NCBI GenBank assembly: GCA_050253535.1
Contig: JBFWIW010000062.1
Coordinates: forward strand, 1-17,345
Reading direction: 5' to 3'
Source of the DNA: JBFWIW01 sp050253535
GTDB taxonomy: Bacteria; Bacillota; Clostridia; Oscillospirales; Oscillospiraceae
DNA: 17,345 nucleotides
The position numbers and the translations under genes are program-made. Positions 7,253 through 14,071 of this stretch are shown here, in pieces (the stretch's first letter is position 1; every line of letters starts with the position of its first letter). The notes under the pieces were generated by a model, which searched no databases, had not been told where the DNA came from, and was given only the letters and a program-made list of their open reading frames with translations.

Positions 7253-8314
7253 TTAAAGGAATGATTTATAAGGAAGCTCTACCGGCACCGTGAATCTGTC
7301 CTCAAATCCCCGCGGATAGTGGTACATAATGAGGTCCTTGTCCTGCGGATAGACATATTTTCCGCCGAGCTGCCATATAAAGGGCTTAAATTTATACTGC
7401 ATAACATCTTTTTTAAAGTTATAGAGCTCCAGTATCTCCCTGGGATCAGCGACAAAATTCGTCCACGTCTCGTAGTGGAGCGGGATGACTACCTCAGCAC
7501 CAAGATCTTCGCCCACGCGCAAAACGTCGGCGGAGGTCATCTTATCCTGTACGCCTATGGAATTTTCGGCGAAAGATACGAGCGCGACGTCGATATCGTG
7601 GTCGTGGCCGTGTTTTCCGAAATAGTTGGAATAATGGGAGTCGCCGGAGTGATAGAGGTTACCTCCCGGCGTTTTGAGCAGGTAATTGACAGCTCTCTCG
7701 TCGAGGTCTGCAATCGGCGTTCCGTCCAGGGGGCCGAGCGGGGGTGGGTTTATGAGTGCCGTCCTGTCAAAGGATTCGAGGACAGTTATATCGATATCGC
7801 CTACTGTGAGTGAATCGCCGGGGCGGACTGTTACGCATCGCTCAGCCGGGACCCCCCACTCCGTCCACAAGTCTGTGGCGGTTTTGGGGCCGATGAATTT
7901 TACACTCTGGCTGCAGTTTTTAAGGACTGCGGCCGCATAATTTATGTCGATGTGGTCCGAATGCGCGTGGGTAGCCATTACGGCGCTGACTTTTTTTACT
8001 GCGAATGGGTCGAAAACTATAGGGGTAACCCGTCGATTGTGCCACATAGTGGGACTCCCCGACATACGCGCAAGCGAGTGCCCCGGGACGGCGGGGCGTT
8101 CCTTTCTGTCGCGGCGGCCGACGCCGAACCACGCGTCAATGGAGATTTCCGCTGCCGCTGTTTTGAGCCAAATGCCAACACAGCCGAGCCACCACATGGC
8201 GAAGCTGTCTTTAGGCACCTCCGTCGCCTCTATTTCCTCATTCAGCCAGGTACCCCATTCGGGAAACGTCGAAAGTATCCAGGATTCTCTCGTTATGTCA
8301 TTAACATTCGGCAT
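7253..8314 (-). CDS. ulaG: L-ascorbate-6-phosphate lactonase UlaG-type metallo-hydrolase
   Basis: This 353-residue protein matches my memory of Escherichia coli UlaG (354 residues) almost end to end: ITRESWILSTFPEWG at 7-21, MWWLGCVGIWLK at 40-51, IGPKTATDLW (141-150), RAVNYLLKTPGG, HSGDSHYSN (222-230), KMTSAD, and the ending YPRGFEDRFTV then LPYKSFL. The metallo-beta-lactamase motif is HAHSDH at 116-121. UlaG is a cytosolic Mn2+-dependent enzyme that opens the lactone ring of L-ascorbate-6-phosphate to 3-keto-L-gulonate-6-phosphate in anaerobic vitamin C use. AAAGGAGGA before the ATG at 8314 supports the start. No ula PTS, ulaD, ulaE or ulaF lies next to it, so it is an orphan here, and another sugar-phosphate lactone could be the substrate. 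It has its own promoter, back to back with the plus-strand unknown gene. Confidence 0.92.
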   Translation of the reverse strand: MPNVNDITRESWILSTFPEWGTWLNEEIEATEVPKDSFAMWWLGCVGIWLKTAAAEISIDAWFGVGRRDRKERPAVPGHSLARMSGSPTMWHNRRVTPIVFDPFAVKKVSAVMATHAHSDHIDINYAAAVLKNCSQSVKFIGPKTATDLWTEWGVPAERCVTVRPGDSLTVGDIDITVLESFDRTALINPPPLGPLDGTPIADLDERAVNYLLKTPGGNLYHSGDSHYSNYFGKHGHDHDIDVALVSFAENSIGVQDKMTSADVLRVGEDLGAEVVIPLHYETWTNFVADPREILELYNFKKDVMQYKFKPFIWQLGGKYVYPQDKDLIMYHYPRGFEDRFTVPVELPYKSFL

Positions 8315-8350
8315 ACGCCATCCTCCTTTATCATTTGGACCGTTTGTTTT

Positions 8351-8379
8351 ATGATATCAACGTTATTGATGACTTTCAA
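8351..8379 (-). promoter_or_regulatory. Promoter of ulaG
   Basis: Minus strand TTGAAA (8374-8379), a 17-nt spacer and TATCAT (8351-8356), giving a leader of about 30 nt. Its -35 box is only 5 bp from the -35 box of the divergent plus-strand promoter. Confidence 0.7.
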
Positions 8380-8384
8380 GCTTT

Positions 8385-8413
8385 TTGTAACTTTACCTTG
8401 TCCAACTTATGAT
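8385..8413 (+). promoter_or_regulatory. Promoter of the FG-GAP-like protein gene
   Basis: TTGTAA (8385-8390), a 17-nt spacer and TATGAT (8408-8413). It places transcription start near 8420, downstream of the earlier in-frame ATGs at 8351 and 8369, and so favours the ATG at 8468 as start codon. Confidence 0.6.
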
Positions 8414-8467
8414 GTAAAATTTCAGACAGATATAAAGTCTTTCATTGAGAGGACGGCTGATGAGCTT

Positions 8468-9496
8468 ATGAATTTTACGAAGAAGCACCTCTGTGACCTG
8501 CCCCGCTGCTATGCGGTTAATTCTCTCGTAATCAGCGGCAGAGAATATGCCCTTGTAGCAACGGAGGATGACGGCCCTTGCTATGCCTTTACCGGGGATA
8601 AACTGGACGAGCGCCTTACAATATGGGAGCACCCGGGCGGAACAATGAGCTTCGTCCCACTCGGGAATGGCAGCGGTGAATTCTTGTCCATAACTAAATT
8701 CTACCGCATCTACAAATGGGAGGAAGCGGAGATATCTTGGGCTTACCCGGACGGTAAGGGCGGGTTTGCGCTAAAATCCATAGTCAATCTGCCGTATATC
8801 CACCGTTTCGATGTGCTGGAGACCGCCTGCGGCGCGTTTTTTATCGGCTGCACGCTTGCGGTTAAAAAAGATTCTGTCGAGGACTGGTCCACACCCGGGA
8901 GGATCTATGTGGGCCGTCTGGATAAGGAAAAACGTGAAATCACTGATCTGCGAATTTTGAAGGACGATGTTTGGAAAAATCATGGCTATCTGCGGCAGGA
9001 GACCAAGTCCGGTCCCCGTTCACTCATCGGCTGCCGCGAGGGGATACTGGCTGTCACACCGCCGCGGGGATCCGGTGACGGTTGGACGATCGAAAAAATA
9101 GCCGGGTTTCCGGTCAGCGACCTCGCCCTCTGCGACATTGACGGCGACGGCGAAGATGAACTCGCCACCATCGAGCCTTTCCACGGCTGCCGCTTCCGCA
9201 TTTACAAAAGGTCGGGAGACGGTTGGTCACGTATTTATGAGAACCCCGAAATATGTGAATTTTATCATGTCATCTGGGGCGGTACACTCGGAGGAGTCCC
9301 CGCCTTTATTGGCGGCGGCAGAAGAGGTACCCGTTCGATCTTCGCTGTGTCTTATGAAAACGGAAGCTTTGTGAAACACGAGATAGATTCCGGTGTCGGC
9401 CCTGCGAACGTCCATATTATGAACCGTGAATGCGGCGACGTCATTATCTCCTCCAACATGGAAAAGGGAGAGGCAGCGGCGTATTTTGTGGATTGA
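8468..9496 (+). CDS. Unknown beta-propeller-like protein with one FG-GAP/VCBS-type calcium loop
   Basis: I do not recognise this 342-residue protein as a named family. It has no signal peptide or membrane segment with this start. Its sequence alternates short beta-like stretches with loops, and residues 223-231 read DIDGDGEDE, the D-x-D-x-D-G-x-x-D/E calcium loop of FG-GAP/VCBS propeller repeats; only one clear copy is present. Several repeats of about 50 residues ending in short W- or Y-containing strands suggest a beta-propeller, which would be a binding scaffold rather than an identified enzyme. The reading frame is open to 7952, but that upstream part lies antisense to ulaG. The ATG at 8468 is preferred because of the promoter at 8385-8413; its ribosome site (GAGAGG, 15 nt away) is weak, so the start is uncertain. 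It is divergent from ulaG and may be co-regulated with it. Confidence 0.65.
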   Translation: MNFTKKHLCDLPRCYAVNSLVISGREYALVATEDDGPCYAFTGDKLDERLTIWEHPGGTMSFVPLGNGSGEFLSITKFYRIYKWEEAEISWAYPDGKGGFALKSIVNLPYIHRFDVLETACGAFFIGCTLAVKKDSVEDWSTPGRIYVGRLDKEKREITDLRILKDDVWKNHGYLRQETKSGPRSLIGCREGILAVTPPRGSGDGWTIEKIAGFPVSDLALCDIDGDGEDELATIEPFHGCRFRIYKRSGDGWSRIYENPEICEFYHVIWGGTLGGVPAFIGGGRRGTRSIFAVSYENGSFVKHEIDSGVGPANVHIMNRECGDVIISSNMEKGEAAAYFVD

Positions 9497-9514
9497 CGCC
9501 TTTTCGTTTTGGTC

Positions 9515-9543
9515 TTGTCCTTTTTTCAGCTATATGCTATGAT
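9515..9543 (+). promoter_or_regulatory. Promoter of the B12-riboswitch operon
   Basis: TTGTCC (9515-9520), a 17-nt spacer and TATGAT (9538-9543), directly before the cobalamin aptamer. Confidence 0.65.
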
Positions 9544-9552
9544 GTCCGTAAA

Positions 9553-9745
9553 TTAAATAGCGTCGGATGAACCGACAGCGCTCAGGGCGCGGCTTTGCCG
9601 CGCAGGGAAGTGGGGTGAAAATCCCCCGCGAGCTCGTCGCTGTAAGGGAGGAGTCTGTTTCCAAAATGCCACTGGGAGATCGGGAAGGCGGAAACAGGCG
9701 GCGATACCCGAGCCAGAAGACCTGACCTGAGCGTTTGGGAGCTTT
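9553..9745 (+). promoter_or_regulatory. Cobalamin (B12) riboswitch aptamer
   Basis: The conserved core elements appear in the right order: AGGGAAG near 9603-9609, GGGTGAAAATCCCC forming the P4-like arm near 9613-9626, GTCGCTGTAAGGGAGGAGTC near 9636-9655, GCCACTGGGAGATCGGGAAG near 9668-9687, and the B12 box AGCCAGAAGACCTGAC at 9711-9726. This RNA binds adenosyl- or another cobalamin and normally turns expression off when the vitamin is plentiful. Aptamer limits are approximate. The expression platform continues to 9901. Together with that platform it fills the 405-bp gap between genes. Confidence 0.95.
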
Positions 9746-9860
9746 CTCTTAAGCTTCCGGTATCGAAGGCCGCGAGCACCGGTATTCGTGCATTTTGAAA
9801 CACAGCCCGCGCAGGGAACAGTCTCCCGCCGCGTTTAGACTGTGTGTCATGATATACGTA

Positions 9861-9901
9861 CCTCCCCGCGCGCCTTACAGTCCGCGCAGGGAGGTTTTTT
9901 T
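9861..9901 (+). terminator. Riboswitch terminator that also buries the Shine-Dalgarno
   Basis: CCTCCC (9861-9866) pairs with GGGAGG (9889-9894), and GCGCG (9868-9872) with CGCGC (9883-9887), with one internal C/A mismatch and a 10-nt loop. Seven Ts (9895-9901) follow and abut the ATG at 9902. The 3' arm is itself the ribosome binding site of the DUF4430 gene, so this hairpin can end transcription or, if read through, hide the ribosome site. Confidence 0.85.
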
Positions 9902-10300
9902 ATGAGTAAAACCAAACGCAACATTGTTATCTCCGTTATTTGCCTTATAGCCCTCGCCGCAGTATTAGCCGGGGTGTACTTTGTATTTTTGGACAGCCCC
10001 TCGTCAGGCGAAAAAGACATCACCGTCGAGGTATACCATAAGGACGGCACCGAAAAGACTTTTCCTATCTCGACCAACGCGGAATTTTTACGCGGTGCCC
10101 TCGAGGAAGCGGGACTTATTGAAGGTACGGAGGGTACCTATGGCCTATGGGTAACGACTGTGGACGGCTATACCGCCGACGAATCCAAAAATGAGTGGTG
10201 GGGCTACACCAAATCCGGTGAATACGTCGATACCGCGGTCGACTCAACCGTTATAGCGGACGGCGACGTCTATGAATTTACCCTCAATGTCGGCTGGTAA
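9902..10300 (+). CDS. DUF4430 (transcobalamin C-terminal-like) membrane-anchored protein
   Basis: The protein has 132 residues. Residues 7-30 form one hydrophobic segment after a basic start (MSKTKR), with no lipobox cysteine, so it is probably anchored with the rest outside. Residues 40-132 are a DUF4430 domain (ITVEVYHKDG, then a GLWVTTVDG segment at 81-89, NEWWGYTKSGEY at 97-108, DGDVYEFTL). This fold resembles the C-terminal ligand-capping domain of transcobalamin and intrinsic factor. GGAGG and the T-run immediately before the ATG at 9902 fix this start rather than the upstream in-frame ATG at 9842. Expression should be under the cobalamin riboswitch. The likely role is to bind corrinoids at the cell surface and pass them to the downstream ECF-type membrane protein; this is inferred from fold and regulation and not shown by sequence alone. 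Confidence 0.85.
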   Translation: MSKTKRNIVISVICLIALAAVLAGVYFVFLDSPSSGEKDITVEVYHKDGTEKTFPISTNAEFLRGALEEAGLIEGTEGTYGLWVTTVDGYTADESKNEWWGYTKSGEYVDTAVDSTVIADGDVYEFTLNVGW

Positions 10301-10799
10301 ATTCCCGCTTCCGCTAAGGGAGCTTGTGGTACTCTCGCTTCTGGGCGCAATTATGACAGCCGGTCAGATTGGCTTTGCCTTTTTGCCGAACATCGAACCG
10401 GTATCCTTTTTAATTATATGCTGTACGCTCGTCTATGGACGAGCCGCCCTGTATTCCGTCTATGTCTTTGTTCTCATTGAAGGGCTCATTTACGGATTCG
10501 GAGTATGGTGGTTCACCTATCTCTATATATGGGCATTACTCGTATTTGTCACGCTCGCCATGCGGAACTGCAGGACTTGGTTCATATGGGCAGCGATCTC
10601 GGGAGTATACGGGCTTCTGTTCGGCTTTTTCTCCGCCCTACCGTATTTCTTCATTGGTGGAGTTCACATGGCACTTTCCTACTGGGCGAGTGGGATTCCT
10701 TTTGATCTTCTCCACTGCGCGGGAAATTTCGTCAGTACGCTATGTCTTTTAAAACCATGCTATCTGCTGCTCTCGCGCCTGAAAGCACATGGGGTATAA
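10272..10799 (+). CDS. ECF transporter S component-like membrane protein (B12-regulated)
   Basis: This is a small integral membrane protein of up to 175 residues with five or six hydrophobic segments from about residue 18 to 165. Size, hydrophobicity and the early LSLLGAIMTAGQIGFAFLPN stretch fit ECF transporter substrate-binding (S) components, which dock on a shared EcfA-EcfA'-EcfT module. Genes for that module are not in the window. It overlaps the DUF4430 gene by 29 bp and lies under the same cobalamin riboswitch, so a corrinoid or a B12 precursor is the natural substrate guess. Start choice is uncertain: ATG at 10272 is used, ATG at 10287 is equally plausible, and neither has a good ribosome site, which suggests translational coupling. 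No terminator was seen after the gene before the next promoter at 10850. Confidence 0.75.
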   Translation: MNLPSMSAGKFPLPLRELVVLSLLGAIMTAGQIGFAFLPNIEPVSFLIICCTLVYGRAALYSVYVFVLIEGLIYGFGVWWFTYLYIWALLVFVTLAMRNCRTWFIWAAISGVYGLLFGFFSALPYFFIGGVHMALSYWASGIPFDLLHCAGNFVSTLCLLKPCYLLLSRLKAHGV

Positions 10800-10849
10800 T
10801 TTTTTTCGACAAAAATATAATTTTAATCCCAAAAAAGCCCAAATTGCGG

Positions 10850-10877
10850 TTGACAAGCGCTTCCAGACGATTATAAT
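10850..10877 (+). promoter_or_regulatory. Promoter of the lysine-riboswitch transporter gene
   Basis: Exact consensus TTGACA (10850-10855) and TATAAT (10872-10877) with a 16-nt spacer, about 20 bp before the aptamer. Confidence 0.88.
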
Positions 10878-10897
10878 GAGGTCATAAAATGAGTTAT

Positions 10898-11052
10898 GAT
10901 AGAGGCGCGGACGCAAAGAGTACGTTCCATTTTACGACAGGCATAGGGAACGGAAAGGTGTTGCCGCCGAGGTGTCGGTGAGCTGCCTGGCAAACCGAAG
11001 ACCGGGCCGTCGGACAATATCCGCCGGACTGTCACTTTAGTGGAGAGCTGTC
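10898..11052 (+). promoter_or_regulatory. Lysine riboswitch (L box) aptamer
   Basis: The conserved L-box segments are present in order: GATAGAGGCGCG (10898 onward), AAGAGTA, GGAAAGGTGTTGCCGCCGAGG, a CTGGCAAACCGAAGACCGGG arm, GGACTGTCACTTTAGTGGAG, and GAGAGCTGTC closing P1 with GATAG (10898-10902 with CTGTC 11048-11052, one G-U pair). The RNA binds L-lysine and usually shuts off the downstream gene. With its terminator it fills the 328-bp gap before 11128. Confidence 0.95.
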
Positions 11053-11072
11053 GACCCATGTGCCTGTTTTTT

Positions 11073-11115
11073 GTCATGGCAGCAGCCCTCGCTGTTGTCA
11101 TGACTTTATTATTTT
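11073..11115 (+). terminator. Lysine riboswitch terminator
   Basis: GTCATGGCAGCAG (11073-11085) pairs with CTGTTGTCATGAC (11092-11104) in a 13-bp stem that includes two G-U pairs, with a 6-nt loop and the tail TTTATTATTTT (11105-11115). It sits directly before GGAGGG (11116-11121), the ribosome site of the transporter gene. Confidence 0.85.
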
Positions 11116-11127
11116 GGAGGGAAAAAT

Positions 11128-12771
11128 ATGAAGTTCAGAACCAGGAAGCTTGCCCTGCTCAGCCTGCTGCTTGTTCTGGTGTGTTCCGTTGTGTCGGTCA
11201 CCGCTTTCGCGGCGGACGGCGAGGAGTATGTCAGCAACATGTACGCAACCTTCTGGGGGCTCGTTCCGCCCCTGATCGCCATCGTCCTTGCGCTTATAAC
11301 CAAAGAGGTCTATTCATCGCTGTTCATCGGTATTATAGCCGGCGCCCTGTTTTATTCAAATTTCAACCCCATCGGCGCTCTCGATACAATCGTATCCGAC
11401 GGTTTAATCGCCTCGCTTGTAGAGCCATGGAACGGCGGTATAATGCTTTTCCTTGTACTGCTCGGCATAATAGTGGCACTGATGAACAAGGCAGGCGGTT
11501 CCGCTGCCTTCGGCAGATGGGCGGAGAAAAATGTCAGGACAAGGTCCGGCGCAATGTTTGCTACCTTCGCTCTCGGCATACTCATTTTCATTGATGACTA
11601 TTTCAACTGTCTGACGGTCGGCAGCGTCATGCGCCCCCTAACCGACGCCCACAAAATATCCCGAGCAAAGCTTGCTTATCTGATCGACGCGACCGCAGCT
11701 CCAGTCTGCATGATAGCGCCGATTTCCTCGTGGGCGTGCGCCGTTGCCTCAGCCGTCGAGGGCACCGCCGTTGACGGCCAAATAAGCGGTTTCAATCTCT
11801 TTGTGCAAGCCATCCCCTACAATTTTTATTCTATTCTGACTTTTGTCTTTATCATTGGCTTAATTATCATGAAAATGGATTACGGCCCTATGCGCATACA
11901 TGAAATGAACGCAATGTTAAACGGTGACCTCTATACCACGGAAGGCCGTCCCTATGCGAGTATCGATGCCGACACCCCGTCCAAAAATGGCCGGGTAATA
12001 GACCTGGTGCTCCCCATTGCTCTGCTCATCATACTCTCCGTTGTCGGCCTTTTATATACTGGCGGAATGTTCGACGGTTCTGGCACAGGTTTTTTTGCGG
12101 CTTTTGAAAACTGTGACGCATCCGTGGGCCTCCCGTGGGCTGCCCTAATTTCACTTATACTTAGCATCGTCTATTTTATGTGCCGGCGCGTTATCAGCTT
12201 CAAGGATGCCATGAAGTGCCTCCCGCAGGGCTTCATTGCGATGGTTCCCGCAATACTGATTCTTACTTTCGCCCTCACCCTGAAAAATATAACCGGTCTT
12301 CTCGGCGCCGCCGAATACGTCAGAGTTGTCATGGAGAGCAGCGCGGCCGGATTATCTTTCTTTCTGCCCGCTGTTATTTTCCTCGTGGCCTGCGGTCTCG
12401 CGTTCTCTACTGGTACCTCCTGGGGCACGTTCAGTATACTTGTGCCCATCGTGGTGGCTATATTTCCGTTCGGTTCCGAGCTCCTCACTATCAGCATATC
12501 GGCCTGCCTTGCCGGCGCCGTATGCGGCGATCACTGCTCTCCCATCTCCGACACGACCATTATGTCCTCTACCGGCGCTCAGTGTGACCACGTTAACCAC
12601 GTCTCTACGCAGCTGCCTTACGCCATCACTGTTGCGGGCGTATCTTTTGTCTGTTACATAATCTCTGGATTTGTGCAGAACATCTGGATCTGCCTGCCCC
12701 TCGGAATAGCTCTCATGATAGCGACTCTCTTCGTAATAAAGGCCGTGTTGAGCAAAAAGTACGCGAAGTAA
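11128..12771 (+). CDS. lysW: NhaC-family transporter under lysine control (LysW-like)
   Basis: This is a 547-residue polytopic membrane protein of the NhaC Na+/H+ antiporter family. Family features include the opening WGLVPPLIAIVLALITKEVY (49-68), FIDDYFNCLTVGSVMRPLTD, the LIDATAAPVCMIAPISSWA segment, FSTGTSWGTFSI, and CGDHCSPISDTTIMSSTGAQ near the C-terminus. A signal-peptide-like stretch precedes the first family segment (residues 1-30, ending AFAADG), which is unusual for a carrier. GGAGGG spaced 6 nt from the ATG at 11128 fixes the start. The lysine riboswitch upstream argues for lysine uptake, as proposed earlier for NhaC-family proteins called LysW, rather than pH control. Substrate assignment rests on regulation. 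A terminator closes the gene as a single transcription unit. Confidence 0.85.
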   Translation: MKFRTRKLALLSLLLVLVCSVVSVTAFAADGEEYVSNMYATFWGLVPPLIAIVLALITKEVYSSLFIGIIAGALFYSNFNPIGALDTIVSDGLIASLVEPWNGGIMLFLVLLGIIVALMNKAGGSAAFGRWAEKNVRTRSGAMFATFALGILIFIDDYFNCLTVGSVMRPLTDAHKISRAKLAYLIDATAAPVCMIAPISSWACAVASAVEGTAVDGQISGFNLFVQAIPYNFYSILTFVFIIGLIIMKMDYGPMRIHEMNAMLNGDLYTTEGRPYASIDADTPSKNGRVIDLVLPIALLIILSVVGLLYTGGMFDGSGTGFFAAFENCDASVGLPWAALISLILSIVYFMCRRVISFKDAMKCLPQGFIAMVPAILILTFALTLKNITGLLGAAEYVRVVMESSAAGLSFFLPAVIFLVACGLAFSTGTSWGTFSILVPIVVAIFPFGSELLTISISACLAGAVCGDHCSPISDTTIMSSTGAQCDHVNHVSTQLPYAITVAGVSFVCYIISGFVQNIWICLPLGIALMIATLFVIKAVLSKKYAK

Positions 12772-12797
12772 CTTCAGTACTTATTTACAATAACTAT

Positions 12798-12841
12798 AAA
12801 AATGCGGCCGCGGGAACATAATCCCCACGGCCGTCATTTTT
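12798..12841 (+). terminator. Rho-independent terminator of the NhaC-family gene
   Basis: CGGCCG (12805-12810) pairs with CGGCCG (12828-12833), with GGG/CCC above and AATG/CATT below, followed by a run of Ts to 12841. Confidence 0.85.
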
Positions 12842-12884
12842 ACAAAATACATATGTAATTTCCGGCATTTTGTGTTATCATAAT

Positions 12885-13019
12885 AGCGGCAGCATATTAT
12901 CGCCGCTGCAGCCCGCTGGAACAACAGTCCTGCCCTGCCCGATGATTATTCCGATCTCTTTGGGCTAAGCAAAGAGATTTCTGAAACGCGCCGCCGTCCG
13001 GCGGTCTTTTGTTTGTTTT
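12885..13019 (+). ncRNA. Possible structured leader or small RNA before the DMT permease gene
   Basis: In this 305-bp gap (12772-13076), the stretch after the NhaC terminator holds three hairpins: AGCGGC/GCCGCT (12885-12890 with 12902-12907), a perfect 9-bp ATCTCTTTG/CAAAGAGAT (12954-12962 with 12970-12978), and a final CCGCC/GGCGG hairpin (12991-12995 with 13000-13004) followed by a T-rich tail, which looks like a terminator. The loop region GGGCT (12962-12966) could pair with AGCCC (12910-12914), giving a pseudoknot. It does not match any riboswitch class I can recall. It could be an attenuated leader of the permease gene or a free small RNA. No convincing promoter was found before it. Confidence 0.4.
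12991..13019 (+). terminator. Terminator-like hairpin 58 bp before the DMT permease start
   Basis: CCGCC (12991-12995), GTCC loop, GGCGG (13000-13004), then TCTTTTGTTTGTTTT. The stem is short but GC-only. It may act as an attenuator of the next gene. Confidence 0.6.
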
Positions 13020-13076
13020 GTGCTAAAAAGCCGCAGATTATGCTTTTTATTTGTAAGTTTTCAGGAGAGTATACAC

Positions 13077-13961
13077 ATGGTATCCCCAAAAAAGAAAAAC
13101 AGCATCCTGGGAAGGTCCGCCCTTATAGTAACAACTCTCATATGGGGCACTTCCTTCGTTGTACTGAAAAATACAATTGACAGCGTCCCCACACTCTATG
13201 TCCTTGCTTTTCGTTTTACTGGGGCAGCCGCAATAATGCTCATCGCCGGATGGCGTGAGTTCAAAAAATTTGACTTAAGACACCTGAAGATGGGTACCTT
13301 TATGGGTGCATGTCTTTTTACGGCCTACACATTCCAGACTTTCGGACTGGTTTATACAACGCCCGGCAAGAACGCTTTTCTCACGGCTGTATACTGTATA
13401 ATAGTTCCGTTTCTTTGCTGGGGTCTGTATCGCAAGAGGCCGGACATCTACAACATCATAGCCTCCGTCATCTGTGTCACCGGAGTCGGGTTAGTCTCCG
13501 TTCAGGAAAATTTGACGATTGGGCTCGGAGAAGGCCTTACTCTCGTCTGTGGCCTTTTCTTCGCAATACACATCATATTGACCGCCGAAGCCGTCAAAAC
13601 CTGCAGCGTCGTCATCCTTACGGCGATTCAGTTTGCTGTGGCCGGTGCCCTGTCGTGGGCGGGGGCGCTGCTCTCCTCGCCAATGCCTTCGAATATCCCG
13701 CAGGGCGCCATCGCCGGTATGATCTACCTCACCATAATGTGTACGGCGGCCTGTTTTTTCCTCCAGACCTTCGGCCAGAAATATACACCGCCGTCCGGCG
13801 CCGCCGTTATCATGACGATGGAGTCTGTTTTTGGCACAGCGGTATCTGTAGTATTTCATAAAGAAGTCTTGAACATACAGCTCTTGCTTGGATTCATACT
13901 TATATTTACGGGAATTTTAATATCAGAAACAAAGCTCAATTTCCGTCCGCGCGTTGAATAA
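13077..13961 (+). CDS. EamA/DMT-superfamily permease
   Basis: This is a 294-residue membrane protein with about ten hydrophobic segments in two EamA repeats of the drug/metabolite transporter superfamily. The first repeat opens ALIVTTLIWGTSFVVLKNTI (residues 15-34) and includes FRFTGAAAIML and GLVYTTPGKNAFLTA. The second contains ICVTGVGLVSVQ and MTMESVFGTAVSVVF, with GFILIFTGILISE at the end. Such permeases export or import amino acids, nucleosides or other small metabolites; the substrate is unknown. The frame is open from 13020, but AGGAGAG (13063-13069) 7 nt before the ATG at 13077 fixes the start and removes a leader-derived extension. It is a single-gene unit with a terminator directly after it, possibly controlled by the structured region upstream. 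Confidence 0.88.
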   Translation: MVSPKKKNSILGRSALIVTTLIWGTSFVVLKNTIDSVPTLYVLAFRFTGAAAIMLIAGWREFKKFDLRHLKMGTFMGACLFTAYTFQTFGLVYTTPGKNAFLTAVYCIIVPFLCWGLYRKRPDIYNIIASVICVTGVGLVSVQENLTIGLGEGLTLVCGLFFAIHIILTAEAVKTCSVVILTAIQFAVAGALSWAGALLSSPMPSNIPQGAIAGMIYLTIMCTAACFFLQTFGQKYTPPSGAAVIMTMESVFGTAVSVVFHKEVLNIQLLLGFILIFTGILISETKLNFRPRVE

Positions 13962-13977
13962 TAATCAATACTGTAAT

Positions 13978-14005
13978 AATTCCCGGGTTTTCCCGGGAAT
14001 TTTTT
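13978..14005 (+). terminator. Rho-independent terminator of the DMT permease gene
   Basis: A perfect 10-bp stem AATTCCCGGG (13978-13987) with CCCGGGAATT (13992-14001), a TTTT loop, and a T-run (about 14000-14005). Confidence 0.9.
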
Positions 14006-14071
14006 CTGTGCGCGATAGTATTTCTCAAAACATCTTTTTGTACCAAACTAACCCGTGAGCTTTTCATAGAA

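Noticed and set aside
7952..8467. Extension of the FG-GAP-like gene upstream to 7952 (514 residues)
   Set aside because: The extra part is antisense to ulaG, which is strongly recognised, and the plus-strand promoter at 8385-8413 lies downstream of it.
11040..11594. Plus-strand open frame of 184 codons starting in the lysine riboswitch platform
   Set aside because: It overlaps the aptamer end and terminator and then runs through the NhaC-family gene in another frame; the translation is arginine-rich without motifs.
12885..13019. tRNA or known riboswitch in the pre-permease gap
   Set aside because: There is no TPsiC-like GGTTCGA segment, cloverleaf, T-box motif or guanidine/ykkC-type core; it is kept only as an unassigned structured RNA.
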